Of a stretch of DNA of 64,000 nt, positions 34,201 through 46,300 are shown in pieces (the first letter of the stretch is position 1; the number at the start of each line of letters is the position of its first letter). The DNA is from Eudorina sp. 2006-703-Eu-15 (Eukaryota > Chlorophyta > Chlorophyceae > Chlamydomonadales > Volvocaceae). The notes beneath the pieces were generated by a model that ran no database searches, was not told the origin of the DNA, and saw only the letters and a program-made list of their open reading frames with translations. Made by a program: the position numbers and the translations under genes. The stretch covers positions 186,001-250,000 of the forward strand of contig BDSI01000051.1 of NCBI GenBank assembly GCA_003117195.1, written 5' to 3'.

Positions 34201-35795
34201 TATGCGAGCAGAGGCGCACAGCGGGGCAACATTACCAAAGGGATGGTCACAGCAAAGGGCGGGATCCCCAGAAGTGGATAAAGCCAAGCACGGGGAAGGT
34301 CGCCCACACAGGAACCCAATTACCCAGCTACCACCACCCCTGGAGCACCCAGCGCTGCGCCCTCTCGAGGCCCACACCTGGATCGTGACAGTGCCCAGCG
34401 ACCGCTAGTGGAGCAACCCGCATCCAAACGAAACACCGTCGGAAGTCAGGCCCCCTACAGCCGCTTAGGGCAGGCCAGATCCCCGACTTGGGCCACGGGC
34501 AGGCGAACCCGCAGCAAAAATAGAGTACGGGGCGCCCGTGCCTCAGACCTCAGGACGGAGCAGGCCCTGCACACTGCAAGACTCCCCCCGACACTTTCAA
34601 CAAAAGGTGGAATGGTCCCACCGAGGCCCACCCACGTCGCGAGGGGTAATGTATGCAACCGTTATAAGGTGGACCCGTGTCCCGACCGAGCGTTCCAACG
34701 GGCCCAGATAGCTCGTAGGCGCCTCATCTCTTGAACCCCTACCAAGGACTGCGCACCCATCCTCCATCACCCGCGGGGTGGGGGTCATGCAGCCATACCG
34801 GCCAACACACCAGGTTGTGAGCGCGCCAGGATTGCCTCTCCTGGAAACCGCGCCAGACTGGCCAGACCCGCCGGACCACATGGCGGGGAGGGAGCCGGGA
34901 TTCAAATCGCGGAAATCAGTGGTTCGCTTTTGGAACCGCCTGCAGACGCAGAAGGGCACGGTCGCACACGCAGTCCTATGTCAGGAGGTTATCGATGCAC
35001 TCACCGACCCTGAACGGGGCGGTTGGGGAGCCTCGTTCTTGCGTTTAATGTCGTACTTAGAGTGTGATATTTGGAGCGGGCTACCTCACGATGCAGAAGG
35101 TGTTGAACAGCGAGTTGAGTGGTTGCTGTCCAAACCTCTTCCCGAGGCTCAGATTGTGACGGCGATGAGGGAACGACTAATGAGCGGTTGGGAACATGTG
35201 CGCCTCGATGTCGAGCCAGACAATTACCCATCAGACGGGAAGCAGCCGGGGATCCATATGTCGAAGTACAAGCATTGGATGGGCCTGTCGTTTATGGGTG
35301 CGGCGGCCGTTATGTGGCAACCGCACGCTACAGTTTTTATCCCCCGTTCTGCGCACCGGAAGCTAATGCAATTCAGGCTTTGTTGTTGGGCACTTGAGTC
35401 TAACAGGGCGCGGAGGGGTAGGCACCATGTCCCTAGAGGACAACGGGTCTGCCGTTGCTGCCGCTCTGAAGACCAGATCGAAGATGAGAAGCATGTTCTA
35501 CTCGACTGCCCGGCTTACGATGCAATACGCGCTGAGGAAGGGTTTCACCGCCCTAATACGATGAGGGAGGCGATTGCCTGGGATCCGGCTCGTTTGGCAA
35601 AGATGTTGGAGCGCATGTGGGCTCACCGTAATTCTATCGTGCCCTTTGGGCGCTAGTCTCGTCGACTCCTGTTAATGCGGTATTGCAAACCAGTGCTTTT
35701 GGGCGTTTTGTTTGCCCTTGGGCCTCCGGCTCGTATGGGTATGTGCAGGTATGGGGTTACGCACCCCCAACCATTTAACACACACACACATCCAA
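34200..35795 (+). mobile_element. 5'-truncated non-LTR retrotransposon (LINE)
   Basis: Contains the C-terminal coding part of a LINE reverse-transcriptase protein (34778-35656), a 3' region of about 140 bases and a terminal CA-rich tail (ACACACACACAC at about 35780-35792). The 34647-34738 segment is repeated at 28552-28640, as expected for a multicopy element. The 5' edge is not defined; I placed it where sequence of this character begins. It lies between pherophorin A and the pherophorin pseudogene. Confidence 0.7.
34778..35656 (+). pseudogene. LINE reverse-transcriptase C-terminal fragment
   Basis: A 292-codon frame without catalytic reverse-transcriptase motifs, so only the 3' part of the ORF remains. 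Recognisable by the FWNRL helix region and a terminal zinc-knuckle-like motif CRCC...H-x4-C (RCCRSEDQIEDEKHVLLDCP), typical just before the end of non-LTR reverse transcriptases. The frame is intact from the first ATG to TAG, suggesting recent insertion, but the protein would be non-functional alone. Element family not determined. Confidence 0.72.
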
Positions 35796-35999
35796 ATCGC
35801 GGATCTCTGTCAGAATGCCAGTGTCTTTCCCGTTAGGCGACCCGGTAACATCAAAACTGCTGCTGGAGAGGGCAACATCGCTAATCGTCACCATCAGGAA
35901 CAGCGTCAGCATGGCGCGTCCATTTCGTGGGCTGTCGGAAATCCGCAATCCTTCCCTGATACGTTTGGTGCCCTCGGCTCTCCGTTCCTTTCCACCCAG

Positions 36000-36862
36000 G
36001 GCCCTCGGCGCCGCGCACGCCCAGCACGGGCGGTTTCTGCTGCGTGTGGGCCCGACGGTGGACCCGGGTGACGAGCTGGAGGGCCGCGTGTCCGCTCCCT
36101 GGCAGCAGCGCACCACCTACACCACCAGCACAATCAACACCCGCACCATTGGGGGGTCACCGAATTGGGTGCCGGCATGTGGCGGCTCGGTGGCCAATAT
36201 GTAGGGGTTGGAGACGCGGGTGAGTGGCAGAGGAGAATGGAGAAGGGCACATGGCATACGGGGGCAGAGGCGGACACGTGGAAGATGGGAACGGAGGGGG
36301 GCAGGACGTGTATCAGGCGGGGAGCAAGAGGGGCTAAGTTACAGCTGGTGCTGCCGAGGTGTGACTGGAGGCAAAGGTGGTGGTTCAGTCATTTGCAATA
36401 CTGGCGTCCGCGCTACATGGACATCCCGGTTGCTCGCAGATGCATCTCTGTCGTACGCTGTCAAGGGGCAGTCTCCGTCTGCGTCCGTCAGCGTTATCCG
36501 TCAGGGATATGAACCTGAACTTGGACTTCCTGCGTATTGCTGTGTACCAAAAATCCGCAGCATAATCTGTCTTCTCTGTCACGGAATCCAAGTGCCGGTA
36601 TTTCTTTCCTCCTCTTTCTTTTCGAATTGTGGGGGCTAAGATGATCGATACGGAACGATGCTATTGTACATCGATACTTAAGCATATATATAAATTACCC
36701 GTATATAGTGCGTAGTTTTTCATTTGTGTCTATGATGTAAAATTATGCAGAGCGTCGCCTGGAACCCAAAACCTCAAAACGTTTCACCGCCGCCGTTCTC
36801 CGCAGCTTCCGGAGCTTCTCCAACGGCAACAACAAGAGCTGCCGCACCTACCGAGAGGTTCC
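36000..36862 (+). pseudogene. Decayed pherophorin copy with internal deletion
   Basis: 36000-36126 is almost identical to the start of exon 2 of pherophorins A and B, including the preceding AG splice site. The match then jumps, after a short unrelated stretch, to the end of exon 3 (TGGGTGCCGGCATGTGGCGG at about 36166) and meets an in-frame TAG at 36202-36204. Later pieces resemble exon 4 with its splice site (about 36422-36470) and exon 6 (about 36805-36862, CTTCCGGAGCTTCTCCAACG). The rod and both globular domains are mostly lost. No signal-peptide exon was identified. Lies immediately downstream of the truncated LINE. Confidence 0.85.
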
Positions 36863-38876
36863 GATTCCTACACCTTTGCAAGCTTTTGTTTGTTGGAAAT
36901 GAGCAACAGTTGTACACCCAAGGAAAAGGAGACGGCTGGGGGGCGGCGGTCGCCGGTCCCTCGAACCCATCTTGCCGATCCAAACTGATCCGAACACCCC
37001 AATCAGAGTGATGCTCTTTCCAACGCCGGTAGCGAGGTCTGAGATGAGATGAACGGGGCTGGACGGGAGACACAGGACGGATCTGTCACTTGAATGAAGA
37101 CCCACGGGTCGTTACGTAGCTGGCCTTGCTTGCCAGTCAAGCAGCGATCGCGGCCGACGATACCGTACCAACCCCGCGGTAACCGATTACGGCCCCATCT
37201 AGGATCCCTTCATGAGGGCAATGATACTGCTCGCGGCCTCGTGATACTGTCCTGCGCCTCCTGCACCGACGCTTGGGCGCCCTGCACCCCACGCATTCGT
37301 GTCGTCCCACCGTGTGGCGGTGCGGGGCGCATCGCTGCTGTCCCCGGTCCTGCGGCCCCGGGGGCAGGCGCCCTCCGCAGCTCTCCGGCCCGCCGGGGCG
37401 ATCCTCCTCCGGACCTTCCTTTCACCCTTCCCCCGCCCTGGTAAGATCTCCTCTGCCCGTAGAACCCAACGAGCCCCGCCGTGGGATGGATGGCGGAAGG
37501 GATATGGACGCCTGGGTTCAGGGCCACAGCATTATTATAAATGATGCTACAGTGGACCCCGCGGGTCAACGGTGACAGCCGCAGCCTCCTCACCACACAC
37601 AGCATGCCCCTGTAGCCTCCGCCTGCAGGAGTTATTATTCATTCTTTGCAGCGGTGAGTTATCAGTGCCACCATACACTGCAGTTTGAGTTCTTTGCAGC
37701 AGCGCTGCTCGAAGTTAAGTCTGCTCTTTGTAGGTAGAGCTGCTCGGAAGTCGATAGCGTGATCTCGGTCATAAGTTGGTCGTGGCACATTTTAGGTGAC
37801 TTCGCAGTGGCGATATCAGGACAAATCGGCTTCGTGGCGTGGCAAGCGCGATGCGGAGCTGTTCGGATATGCTGGAGGAAAACCGACCTACACCAAGAGG
37901 AGCTCTTATTCGGGTGGGAATAAAACACAAATGAGGTTGGTTAAAGCCATTGTCATTTCAGGGCCTCTCTTAGCAAGCGGACGAAGAGACCTGAAGTCCG
38001 ACGTCGCGATATGGTGCTCCAAGGTGTTCACATACATGGCGGATCGCGACGAGTATGACACACAGTCGTTCTGGCTGGTGAGGAAGAACCAAGACGCTTA
38101 ATTTTCCCAGCTACAAAAAATAAAATTCCCTGGCATTCTGTGGTATTGATATTTAAAAGCAGATCAGAAGAGTTTTATCGTCTGGCACATCCAAAAGAAA
38201 TGCCGCTGCAGAGGCATATGTTCAAATATTATTTTGATAGGTACCCATTGTGTGTAATGACACGGTATTGCGTGTACAGTGTGTCACTTGGCCCATACCG
38301 GTACCGTATACGGAACGACACGATACTGTGTACTACGGTATGTGCACTACTTGCAGTGCCCGCATCACATCCGTCGTGCTTCTAGCTAAAAACTCCTTTT
38401 AAATTGGTGGTCGTAAACATGCCGTATGGACATGTTCAGTTTGTTTCTGCTGGAAACCCTGTGCGCACTCTTCCGCACCGTTCACACTCAAAGCGCAGGA
38501 TGCTGAGTCCCGGCAATAAAAATGTAATGTCCATAGTTCCCATGACCTGTTGCATGGGCATCTGTCAGCAATTCGTACCGCATGGCGCCAGAAATCATGT
38601 AGTAACACTCAGGGTTACCATTTTTAAATTCACAAAAAAATATCCGAGCAGCAATATTTATCTGAGGCTAAAATGATTTTTTTATTTTAAATTCAATGGT
38701 TACAGCAGCGCGAACGTTATCGAGCGCACGTACCTGCCACTGCGAGCAACTGAATTACAAAATCGAAATCGAAGCTCGCGCTCACACAGTACGGCTGCGC
38801 CTTGCCGTAACCAGCAAACAGTCAAATAGCTGGCCTCCACCATCTCTAGTGTCAACAAGTCTTGCTGGCAGGCATC
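36863..38876. other. Spacer upstream of pherophorin B
   Basis: No supported gene; AT-rich from 38.1 kb. At about 37480-37576 a stretch ends in a frame reading ATVDPAGQR-stop and matches an inverted stretch near 58005-58095. A 101-codon frame at 37796-38101 has non-repetitive composition but no domain I recognise. Confidence 0.45.
37480..37600 (+). repeat. Dispersed gene or transposon remnant, copy 1
   Basis: The segment around GGACCCCGCGGGTCA (about 37554-37568) and CGGTGACAGCC is repeated in inverted orientation near 58005-58030. Both copies read ...DPAG(Q/H)R then stop, with similar residues upstream. Identity of the source is unknown. Confidence 0.5.
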
Positions 38877-41649
38877 ATGATCGCAGATTCCCGGTCGTGC
38901 CGTGATATAATGGCGGCCATGGTCATCCTTGCGATGTGAGTCAAGCACAAAGCACCTAATATTTAGAAATATATATGCCGATGCGCCAGCACTGTCTACT
39001 TGAAGTCTTAATCTTGTCGTGATTAATGTCCCGTAACCGAGCACTCCAGTGCTGCGTTTTCGCTCGGGTTAAATCTCATGATGTCCTGTAATTTGCATGC
39101 CGGCTGTGCTCAATATGCATCTCGGCCAATAATTCATCTTGTTCCCGCACAATCGATTATCCACATGACTACACCTTCAATGTCCTCTTCACCGCAGGGC
39201 CCTTGGCGCCGCGCACGCCCAGCACGGGCGGTTTCTGCTGCGTGTGGGCCCGACGGTGGACCCGGGTGACGAGCTGGAGGGCCGCGTGTCCGCTCCCTGG
39301 CAGCAGCGCACCACCTACACCACCTTCCCCTACCACTCCTGCGTCAACACCACGCAGCCGGGCGGGGCCTACAGCTTCGCATCCAACATCACCAACCTGG
39401 GCGGCGGCACCTACTGCTTCAGCATCCAGGTCGCTGACTGCCCCAGCCCCTGCTGCAGGGCCGACCTCAACAAAATAGAGGTGCGACGGAGACGTGGCTG
39501 GGCGGATGCATCAGCAGACATGTGAATGCATCCGTTCCGTGGTGGTTACCGGGTTGCCGCGATGTCAGGGCACGGGCGGCTCCTTGTTGTCTGGAAACGA
39601 TTGACACCACTTCTTAAGATCATTTCCCTACTTCCCTGCCTGCACTCGGCGTTGCCATTATGCTCACCCCCTCCAGTTCGACGTCAAGCCCGAGTGCTAC
39701 GTGTCCCCCGTGCCGCCCAACAACGCCTCCATCAACGGCGTCAAGAGCCCCGTCGCCCCGTCCTTCGGTTACCCCCTGGACGGCCCCGAGGGCACCGTCA
39801 CCTTCCGCATCTCCTCGCTCGCTCTGAACACCACCACCGCCGCCAACAACCTGGTGTGCATCACCCTCCGCACAAACAGCCAGGGCAAGGGCTGCACCAC
39901 CCTGGAGCAGTTCTGCGACCCGCCCCCCGGCTTCCCTGCAGGCACGTGCACGGCAGCATTCTTCAGCTCCGGTAACCGCAGCTGCTGCCCGACCTCCAAC
40001 TCGCCGCGTTTCTTCCCACCGCCGCCCTCGCCGCCGCCTCCACCGTCGCCGTCACCGCCCTCGCCGCGCCCACCGTCGCCATTGCCGCCGTCTCCTTCAC
40101 CGCCATCTCCTCTCCCGCCGTCACCTTCACCACCGTCGCCGTCGCCGCCGTCTCCCTCACCGCCACCACCGCCCTCTCCGCCGTCTCCGCGCCCTCCGTC
40201 CCCTCCGCCTCCGCCGCCCTGCCGCTCCTGCGTGACTGTCAGCTTCGAGGCTGGGCCCACGGCCTTCTTTCCGTACACCCTGGACCTCGTCACGTGCACC
40301 CAAGTGCAACAGCTCCTCGCCGCCAGCATCACCTCGTTCATCTCCAGCTCTGGAGCAGTGCTGCTGCAGCCCTTCACAGCCGCTGCATGCTCCGCAACCT
40401 CTCTGTCTGTCTGCGGTGTTTTCTTCTCCAAGGAAGAGGCCGCCAAGGTTCCACAGAAGGCGCTGGACGACGCGGCTAAGGGCTGGCTCGAGGCCGCCAT
40501 CGGCGGCAGCGCGTGCAGCAGGCCGGAGCTGGCAGGTCACTCAGTGCGGCTGTCCACCGACCCATCGGACCCCTGCATTCAGGTGTCGGCTCAGGACGCC
40601 TGCTCACCCGACAACCCCTTCTTCAACTGCACCTGCACCACCTCCCCCGGTATCACCCCCTTCGTCGTGTCGCCCTTCTACACCACCGTCGTCAAGTCCA
40701 GGACCACCGCGTACTGCTTCACCTTCGACACCATTGCGGGCGCACCGACGTGGGTGCCGGCGTGTGGCGGCTCGGTGGTCAATCTGTACAAGGTGGAGAT
40801 CTACGCGAGTGAGTGGCGCAGGGGGACGGAGACGGAGGAGGGCAGCACCGGGACAAGCAAACTGGGGCATTCAGTAGGTTGGCGCCATAGATTACCTAAA
40901 GAGCCTTGACGCCAATGTTCGGGGCATTATATGTGTAAGGCGAGCACGGAAGGCACAGACACCCTACCTGCACCAATGTATTAGCCATGCGGATTAATAT
41001 CCCGATTGCTCGCAGATGCATCTCTGTCGTACGCCGTCAAGGGGATGTCCGTCACGCCGGGCTCCTCCTCCTGGTCTTCAGCGCCGCCCACCACCCCCCT
41101 GGCACCCTCGTGGAACTTCAACGCGCTCAAGGGTGAGCAAGCTCCTTTTGAGAAAGCTCTGGATCTGCGCATTACTCCCTCAGTAGTTCTGTAGTCCAGG
41201 TCATCCCATGTCCGCTGCATGCCCGCCTGTTGCGCGCCTGCTGCCTGCTTTTACCCGGTGCCCCGCCCCGCCCCGCATGCCCCTCCCGCAGCCACCCCAA
41301 TTAACTGGAGTCTGGTCCAAGCCAAGGGCGGCACCCTCTGCATTGAGCTGCAGCAACCGGTCACCATGGCGCAGTTCTGTGGTGGCGTGCTGCCGGGACA
41401 GTGGTAAGTAGTTGTCATCGCCCTTGTGACGCTGCTGCATGATGTGCTGAACGAAGCAGTTTCGACTTGCGATGTTGCATGGGTCAGTAAGCGAGTCAGG
41501 AAGTGGCACAACAACAACCGTCGCTAACCCCCATGAATCCCCATGCCGCCCGCCCGTACCATGTCGCCCGCCGCAGCTTCCTGAGCCTGTTCAACGGCAA
41601 CACCAGGTGCTGCCCCATCTATCGGTCGGGTCTTCCGAGATCGCCGTGA
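38877..41649 (+). CDS. Pherophorin B (extracellular-matrix glycoprotein)
   Basis: Close paralogue of pherophorin A with the same six-exon plan: 38877-38935, 39198-39480, 39677-40808, 41016-41132, 41292-41403, 41577-41649; 591 residues. The start at 38877 is the first ATG after an in-frame TAG and gives a 59-base signal exon, the same length as in A; the signal peptide ends at AHA|Q. An inner ATG at 38910 is possible. The two globular domains differ from A by few residues, but the Ser-Pro rod is 44 residues longer (PPSPSPPSP units, 40020-40215). Intron 3 (40809-41015) is identical to that of A, whereas introns 1, 2, 4 and 5 are unrelated. Role as for A: secreted matrix component, probably O-glycosylated on hydroxyprolines. 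Confidence 0.92.
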
Positions 41650-43324
41650 CCACTCGAGCGTAGTATGTGTGTGGCTACGTAGCCTTTGGTCGCACTTGTG
41701 CTTACTCGGCTTCACCGGTTACTGGATACGGTCGCCGCGCGCTCGTTTGCGGGTACGCGGACAGTCGACGATGGCAGCCCGCATTGATGAATGAACCACT
41801 TCAATGTGTCGAAGATTTCCATTTTCGTGAGTTTGCAGGATGAGTTGGCCATGATTTTCGTGTTGAGGTCGTTCGCTACGCTGCGCTACGCTACGCTACG
41901 CGCTTGACGCGATGGGCACGGGCAACGAACGCGCAGCAAAGAACTGCTTAAACCGCTAATCTAATTCCTTGAATTATCCTTAGTTATATATCGCATGTCT
42001 GTTAATACGTCGTGTTGAGTTATGCGCCTTCGTGGCGCATGTTGTGGAAGGCTACTTTTCGTTGTTGAGCTGTATAATTTATCATCATATTGCGCTGGAG
42101 GATTTGCAATGAGTAAAGCGATAATGCGATTGGAAGTCGTCCTTCGGCGGCATCCCTCGGCGATAGAAAGTCCATGGTCGTCCGGACATGGTTCCAACAG
42201 AACCAGCACCATCCGTCCGTTCCGGTCACTCTAATTCAATTCATAACGACAGTCTGTAACAAAACCTCTTAAAAATTACACAGGCATAACCACCATATTG
42301 CACAGCCGCAAGGGCGACCCACTGCCGACAACCAAACGGTCCGCCCTGAATTGTTCGCTTGGATTTCTCATATCGCCCAGCAAATTATCGTGTCAAATAA
42401 TACTGTTATGATAATGGTCTATGGTGTTATCCAACTGGCATCATGGGTTGCCATCTAGGAAGGTACGCACGTCCAGAATAACCAGCTGTCAACCGTCGCG
42501 GTGAGATTGACAGCTGCGGGCACTGGCGGCTGCGGTGCCGCTTCGGCACATGGTGGTAGCTAGTGGGCCACGCACGCCAAGCCGCCAGACCGCGCCTCCG
42601 CAGGCAGCGACTCAACATCTGATTGGACGCCTCACCCCTATCCGCCCCACAGCCGCGTTGCCATGGCCAGCGCGCCAGCCCCTCATTTCCACCCAATCGT
42701 AGTAGTCGAAGTACCACCAGCAGCAGCGACTGCCCTCCCCGTCCCTCCACCCTCCCAGACCATCCCCTACCCCCCCGACCTAGTTTCCCCGATACACACA
42801 GCGGCCATTGAGCCTGTCGCTGCTTTCTCGTGCGCCTGCCCTCCCTCCCTCTCCGCGGAGCCCGGGCCACGCAGCCCGCACCCTCCTCGGAAGCCCGCAT
42901 GTCCTCTGCTTGTAGCTGACCGATCGCTGCCCAGCTGCCACACTCCTCAGTGCCGGCTCCTGCCCAACGCAACGCCCCGCCCTATCACCACCGCAGAGCA
43001 TCCCCCGCTTCTCTCGTATGGCGCCAGCCTGGCCGGGTGCCCCGCAGCTCAGGAGACAGATGTCGCACGCAGGGCCGGGTGGCAGCGCACACGCACACCT
43101 ACATACCGATACACATGCACACCCACATGCGGCTCAACCCCCCCGCCCCCGCCCCCGCCTCCAGGTCTTCCAAGCCCACACGCACCCACCCCCACACGCA
43201 CCCACCCCCACACGCACCCACCCCCACACCCCCACACCCACGTCGCCCTCCGCCACCGGCGTCACCTCGCCCCGCCCCGCCCCGCCCCGCAGAGGAACAA
43301 ATACAATCAGCCCTCCACGCCCAC
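41650..43324. other. Convergent 3' spacer between pherophorin B and the next gene
   Basis: Pherophorin B (+) and the gene at 43325-48710 (-) converge here. It holds a short CTACG run near 41878-41900, AT-rich sequence at 41.9-42.4 kb and a TGTAA for pherophorin B at 42255-42259. I support no coding region; frames at 42427-43300 are low complexity. Confidence 0.5.
42255..42259 (+). terminator. Candidate pherophorin B polyadenylation signal (TGTAA)
   Basis: First TGTAA seen after the stop at 41649. Motif and position only. Confidence 0.4.
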
Positions 43325-46300
43325 CTACTTGTCGCCCCCGAACGGCCACAGCATGCGCAGCCCCCGCCGCCACCAGCCCAGGGGCAGCCCCCCCGGCAGC
43401 AGCCCCCGCAGCACCTGCCCCAACCCCGCGGTGTGGGGCAGCAGGTCCCCCAGCCCCACACGGGCCAGACCCTCCGCGGTGGTGGTGCAGCGCCGGAACA
43501 CCTGGTGGGTGTGTGTGCGGGGGCCGTAAACATTTATACTGTCATCATGGGGTGTACACCGGAGGGACCGCGGGTGGATGGAAAAGGCGGGATGGGTTGG
43601 GGAGCATTGGGGCGGAGTGGGGTCTGTGGGAGGAAACGGAGCTGAGACGGGGGTCGGGACGGGTCGGATGCGAAGCGGAGGGCCGCGGAGGGCCGCCTCC
43701 GGAGGGAGGGAGGGCGGGAACAGCGAGCTGGGGGGATTGGGGGGAGGTGATGTGCTGCGCTGACAGGGGAAGGGAGACCAGGAAGAGGCGGTGGCGGGGG
43801 CAAGGGGGTTGAGAGGGTTTTGCTATTGCCGTGTGCGATGAAGGCGCCACAACACCGTCGCGTTGTCGACGGGTGGACGGCTGGACGCAGCAGCGGGTGG
43901 ACGCCTCAGCCCCAGGTGAGTGCTCCACTGTCCCCTCCCTCTTAAGGACGACATAAGCTCGGCGCCGGTCGCATCAGCGCATCCGCCCTTCAGCTGGTAC
44001 CTATACATGAGCCGCGGAACGCCCGCAGCGCCGTACGGACAACGTGGCCTAGCGTCCTAGCCTGCCAGGGGTTGTGTGCCGTGTCGTGAGGGGCGTGACG
44101 GCGCCGTACGACAACAACGCGGCACCAGGGTAGGTGATCCCACAAGGTGCCTACAGGGTAGGTGAGGAGGTGAGGATGGCAGGTCGGCGGATCCGCGGCT
44201 CCCACACGCCGCTGCCTCCCGAGCCTCCCTCCCTCCCTCCCTCCCACCGACGCCTCTCAGTCCACAACGCAACATGCTCATGACCCTAGGCCCCACCCGC
44301 CATTTTCCTGACTGCATTGGATTACCGCATGACCATACCAGTGAGCTGGGCTATATTCCAATACGCCTGCTGGTGTTACATCGGTTCCGGGTGATTGCCA
44401 GTACGGCAGGGGTGTGCTCCAGTACGTCAGTCGGAGGCCGGCCCGGCGTGTGCGTGTGTGTATTGTGCTTTTGTCCCCCAGGCTCGCACGCGGTCATGGA
44501 CGAGCCTTGCCGTACCTCGTCGTACGCCTGCAGCGTGTGCTGCTCGATCATGGCTCGCGCCATCATTCGCAGCCGGGGGGTGGGAAGCACATCCAGGTTG
44601 TCCGGGTCGTCGTACAGCGCGCTGATCGTGTCGTACGACACGTCGGCGTCCGCGTTCTCCGCGCACCACCGCTCAAAGGCGCTGACGCCCCTGCGGCGTG
44701 TACATGACATGACACACGACACGACACGAGGCAGCCAGGGACGTTTGGTTGGGAGACGATGCCAAAGATGTCAAAAGCGTGACAGGAACTGGTGCCGTAC
44801 AAACCGTACGAGTCGTACAAACCGAACCGACCGCTTGTGGGGCACCACTGAACGACTGAAGCTATGAGCACGTGGTGCTCGTCCCGACGTGGATTTCCTC
44901 GCTAAGCAAGACGCACCGGACACACGGCCTCCCGCTACGGTGGCGTTGCTGAGCACCCGCATCGCGCTTCGCCCGCCCCGCACCTCCTCTGCGCCCAGCT
45001 CTTGGCCTGCAGCCCCCACTCCTGCACCAGCAGGGTCTCCCGCAGCCCCTTGACGCTCTCCAGGTAGCCGCTGTTGGCCACCTGGCGGTGGAGGGGGAGG
45101 GAGAGGCGGCAGCGGGGGAGGGAGGGGTAGGTCGGGGGAGGGAGGGGTAGGTCGGGGGAGGGAGGGGTAGGGAGGGGTAGGTCAGGGGAGGGAGGGGTAG
45201 GTCGGGGGAGGGAGGGGTTGGTCGGGGGAGGGAGGGGTAGGTCGGGGGAGGGAGGGGGAGGGAGGGGGAGGGAGGGGGAGGGAGGGGTAGGTCGGGGGAG
45301 GACGAGATGCGCCGAGGGAGGGAGGGGCGTTGGGGTGACGGGGTGAGGGGACGGGCTGGGGGAGGGGAGGGGTCGAGGGAGGGGGCCGGAGGAGGAGGGG
45401 GTCGACGGCCCGAGGTTGAAAGGTGGGAGACGAACAGTCGACGCGATGACGTCGCAGCGTACGGCAATGATGCAACGGCCGCGCGGGGTTGCGGCTGCAG
45501 TTCTCTCGTACGGCAATAGGCCCCCCTTGGGTGACAGAGCGCTAGTGCTGGATTGAATGATTGTCCTCCGACCTCGTCCCTGGTCCTCACAGCCTCACCT
45601 CAGTGATGGCGGATTGGATGCGGTTGATCTCAAACAGCCGGGACTTGCCCTCCTGGGCGGTGCCGCCGCCAGACAGCAACTCTGACGGAATACGACCGGG
45701 TACGACACATGACAATCTTGTTAACGTGGGGATGCCTGAAATTCTCAAGCATCAAGAATTCGAGTTTTCACTGCAAGCGAGCGTAGAGGAGGCGGGTAAC
45801 GCGGATAGGAGTTTTCCTGTCCCCATCCCCCTCCCCCAAAGTGCAGCACGGGCGGCGTCTGGGCTCGGGGGGTTCCGGGTCTGAGGGCGTCCGAAGCAGG
45901 GTTCGAGTGCCTTCTGTATCGTGTGGTTCTGGAGCCGCCCTTGGCAGGGCACTTCGACCCCGCCCAGCGTGGCTCCGGAACCGCATGAGAGAGATGCCCC
46001 GACGCTCCTCCTCTCCCGCACGGCCCCCACCCCCGATCTCCGCTCCCTCCATCTGCTAACCAGGCCGGAGGCCCCAGCGCCCTACCCCCCGGGCATCACC
46101 TCCTGGGGCATCAAAACCTCCCAACGCAGCGCCGGGCATCAACGGCCGCGGACGCGGAGGCGGAGGCAGCGCCATTATCAACCCCTTTCCGGACCCCGGA
46201 CCCGGACCCCGGACCCTAGACACCGAACCGCACCAAGGCAGGATGAGGATCGGCTGCCCCGTACACCTCCCTCCCCGCCTTCAGCGCAGGCCTCCCTCCC

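Noticed and set aside
35775..36116. Hydrophobic N-terminus-like frame on the - strand (MLTLFLMVTI...)
   Set aside because: It runs antisense through the pherophorin pseudogene exon 2 and has no continuing domain.
44400..44515. Read-through of exon 5 of the unrecognised gene
   Set aside because: A GTACGG donor after GAG at 44516 and the in-phase 43501 exon give a better continuation than the CA-rich read-through.
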